In this document: positions 63,101-64,000 of the stretch, piece after piece
Layout: the number at the start of each line of letters is the position of its first letter
How positions within the stretch are numbered: position 1 is the first letter of the stretch
From: JAJEEA01 sp965199675
GTDB lineage: Bacteria > Acidobacteriota > Vicinamibacteria > Vicinamibacterales > UBA8438
NCBI GenBank assembly: GCA_965199675.1
Contig: CBDATI010000008.1
Coordinates: forward strand, 186,001 to 250,000
Length of the DNA stretch: 64,000 nt
Reading direction: 5' to 3'
Program-made: the position numbers and the translations under genes
The notes under the pieces: generated by a model
Seen by the model: only the letters and a program-made list of their open reading frames with translations
Told to the model about the DNA's origin: nothing
Database searches by the model: none

Positions 63101-63177
63101 GCGAGGCCGAGCGCTTCGCGTGGACGCGGCTGTGCCACGTCATCCTCGGCGCCAGCGAATTCATCTATGTCGACTGA
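60136..63177 (+). CDS. PSD1/cytochrome-type protein with DUF1549 and DUF1553 domains
   Basis: 1013 residues. A signal peptide (LLALGVVLALAAGAAEPARA) precedes a planctomycete cytochrome C domain (ERCYQCHGANPERIQAGLAL, CxxCH). DUF1549 (about 190-400) has RLLASPRYGERWGRHWLDVA and GCARCHDHKFDPIP (a second CxxCH). A long variable middle follows, then DUF1553 (about 720-960) with NRIWHWHFGRGLVDTPSNFG and LHREILLSSTYR. The gene is usually followed by a DUF1501 gene, as here (149 bp on). ATG 60136 has no ribosome site; a leaderless message is likely. Role in the periplasm, probably oxidative breakdown of a polymer or sulfated sugar; not known. Confidence 0.93.
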   Translation: MPKRIHALLRRVATVEVDLLLALGVVLALAAGAAEPARAQEFPPEDLEHFESKIRPVLAERCYQCHGANPERIQAGLALVDAAGLRAGGDSGAAVVPGSPDESLLIDVIRYDGPIKMPPDGRLPAVVVADFERWVARGAVDPRNTDAPVVAARSDRAADYDFGPGREHWAYRPMARPDPPAVSDPAWARSAIDRFILARLEAEGLAPVAPAGRRQLLRRVTYDLTGLPPTPAEIDAFLADDRPDAYERVVERLLASPRYGERWGRHWLDVARYADSNGLDENIAHPNAFRYRDWVIEAFNRDKPYDRFVQEQIAGDLLPAAGGDERFANLTATGFLTLGPKVLAEQDVDKMVIDIVDEQVNVIGRAFLAEPIGCARCHDHKFDPIPTADYYALAGILRSTTTMGGESRVARWVERPLADEETVARYEAAQKLVDEAREAVDDLVDAQNERLRRPRRQALARYLLAAEEAYPAWGDDEESQRRGGEEIAGIARREGLEAPVIERWVRAFFRYREGPPVQGDGANPSVVFQIWNAYAEAPPERYEEVTGELRALIASEKVLIAPLTRSLVRGPAPRSLEEVAWRYSSLFAVIEIAWDQHLQRLGLEDEEALTPADFRLPREQEELRRLVYDGRLCILCLDQEAEEALYPADAAAELARRRAVVEEREAASPPEPPYAMSVEEGEIVDLPVHIRGSHLNLADAPQPRGFLRVTDHIVPPPPIPADASGRLELARWITHPEHPLTARVMANRIWHWHFGRGLVDTPSNFGATGSAPTHPELLDWLARRFVDGGWSVKALHREILLSSTYRLGTGYDAANAAVDPENRMHWRMNRRRLEVEPIRDALLHVAGVLDLTMGGRVEEYSPRGYVFSEGGTFGRFDFYSAPRRSVYMPVVRNAIYDIFAGFDFGNASDSVGARPATVVPSQALLMMNSGFVEERGGEFAARLLAMPFASEAARVERAFVEAYGRPAADVEIEESLGFLAAMRETAPAGEAERFAWTRLCHVILGASEFIYVD

Positions 63178-63326
63178 GGACGGTGACGGAAGCTGTCTCG
63201 CCGCGCGCCGGGCTCAGGTAGCCGCAGAAGCGGACGGCGCCCGGGCGCCGTCGGGCACTCGTTGACAATCGCTGTCCCGGGCCGGTCACGCAGAGCGTGG
63301 GGCCGGGTTCCACCACGGGAGAAACG

Positions 63327-64000
63327 ATGCGCCATCCCCACTACCAGACACCGCCGGTGACGCGCCGGGACATGCTCAAGACCTGCGGCTGCGGCTTCGG
63401 GGGGCTGGCCCTGTCGTCCCTCCTGCAACAGGACCTGCTGGCCGCGCAGGACAACCCGCTGGCCCCCAGGGCGCCCCACTTCGCGCCCCGCGCCAAGCGC
63501 ATCATCTTCCTGCACATGCACGGCGGCCCGTCGCAGCACGACCTGTTCGAGTACAAGCCGCTGCTCGTCCGCGACGACAACAAGCCGCTGCCGTTCGCCA
63601 AGCCCGACGTGCAGTTCAACGAGACCGGCAACCTCTTCAAGAGCCCCTGGGAGTTCCGGCAGCACGGTCAGTCGGGGCACTGGGTGAGCGAGCTGCTGCC
63701 CCACCTCGCGGGCGTGGCCGACGACCTCTGCTTCGTGCGCTCGATGTACGGCACCAACGCCGCCCACGGCGGCGCCATCCTCGCCATGAACACCGGCAGC
63801 GACCGCTTCGTGCGGCCGTCGATGGGGTCGTGGGTCTCATACGGGCTCGGGACCGAGAACGAGAACCTCCCCGCCTTCATCACCATCTGCCCGTCGTATC
63901 AGCACGGCGGCGTGCAGAACTACTCGGCCGCGTTCCTCCCCGCCGCCTACAACGGCACCGCCATCGGCAACACGCGAATGAACACCGCCGAGGCGACCAT
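63327..64000 (+). CDS. DUF1501 protein, Tat-exported (runs off the window end)
   Basis: First 224 residues of a DUF1501 (sulfatase-fold) protein. A twin-arginine signal (TRRDMLKTCGCGFGGLALSS) is followed by RAKRIIFLHMHGGPSQHDLF, the hallmark start of the family, and then FKSPWEFRQHGQSGHWVSEL, FVRSMYGTNAAHGGAILAMN and the PSMGSWVSYGLGTEN region. GGGAG stands 7 bases before ATG 63327. It belongs with the DUF1549/1553 gene upstream; the pair is standard in Planctomycetes and Acidobacteria. The frame is open to the window end. Confidence 0.93.
   Translation, partial: MRHPHYQTPPVTRRDMLKTCGCGFGGLALSSLLQQDLLAAQDNPLAPRAPHFAPRAKRIIFLHMHGGPSQHDLFEYKPLLVRDDNKPLPFAKPDVQFNETGNLFKSPWEFRQHGQSGHWVSELLPHLAGVADDLCFVRSMYGTNAAHGGAILAMNTGSDRFVRPSMGSWVSYGLGTENENLPAFITICPSYQHGGVQNYSAAFLPAAYNGTAIGNTRMNTAEAT

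Overview
The window looks like a piece of chromosome from a GC-rich, Gram-negative, aerobic heterotroph, most likely an Acidobacteriota of the Vicinamibacteria type. This is inferred from gene content, not from a marker gene. The content includes secreted quinoproteins, planctomycete-type cytochrome/DUF1552/DUF1501 clusters, plant-like LRR proteins, tricorn and S9 peptidases, and many Tat or Sec signals. No rRNA, tRNA, CRISPR array or replication origin was seen.

Layout. 1-5500 (mostly minus): ammonium transporter with its P-II regulator, a large RND pump, a DUF6526 membrane protein and a coiled-coil protein. 5600-19600: pterin dehydratase, MOSC protein, a LuxE-like/LuxC-like acyl activation and reduction pair, an ABC exporter (ATPase plus 1179-residue FtsX permease), a tricorn-like protease and oligopeptidase B. 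19600-24300: a small DUF1640-like protein, two secreted proteins, a lipase-like hydrolase and a block of direct repeats. 24267-42428: an LRR-metalloprotease, a KamA-type radical SAM enzyme, an M20 hydrolase, two quinoproteins with decayed copies of a quinoprotein 3' end beside them, a repeat-rich spacer, an LRR-fibronectin protein, a circularly permuted D-amino-acid-oxidase-like flavoprotein and an ankyrin protein. 42440-52830: a rearranged zone. It holds an internally deleted copy of an LRR-metalloprotease locus, a three-gene cassette (MmgE/PrpD, MatC-type carrier, 2-hydroxyacid dehydrogenase), and a second LRR-metalloprotease gene cut in two by a 2826-bp ISKra4-type element that also carries a DUF4338 (DruA-like) gene. 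52945-55594: a very unusual gene joining a ClpP-like domain to a VirD4/TraD-like ATPase, broken by local duplications. 55762-64000: two divergent clusters of planctomycete-type cytochrome/DUF proteins.

The main biology is extracellular and periplasmic: peptide breakdown (tricorn, S9, M20 and M12-like enzymes), periplasmic quinoprotein oxidation, and surface LRR/FN3/ankyrin proteins. The main genome-dynamics story is many short tandem duplications (16 to 112 bp). Several of them sit at gene ends and change reading frames, starts or stops.

The most interesting items are: the ClpP-like/TraD-like fusion with two frame-compensating duplications just before Walker A; the DruA-like gene carried by an ISKra4-type element with a 9-bp target duplication; the permuted DAAO-like protein; and the paired remnants of the LRR-metalloprotease/small-ORF locus.
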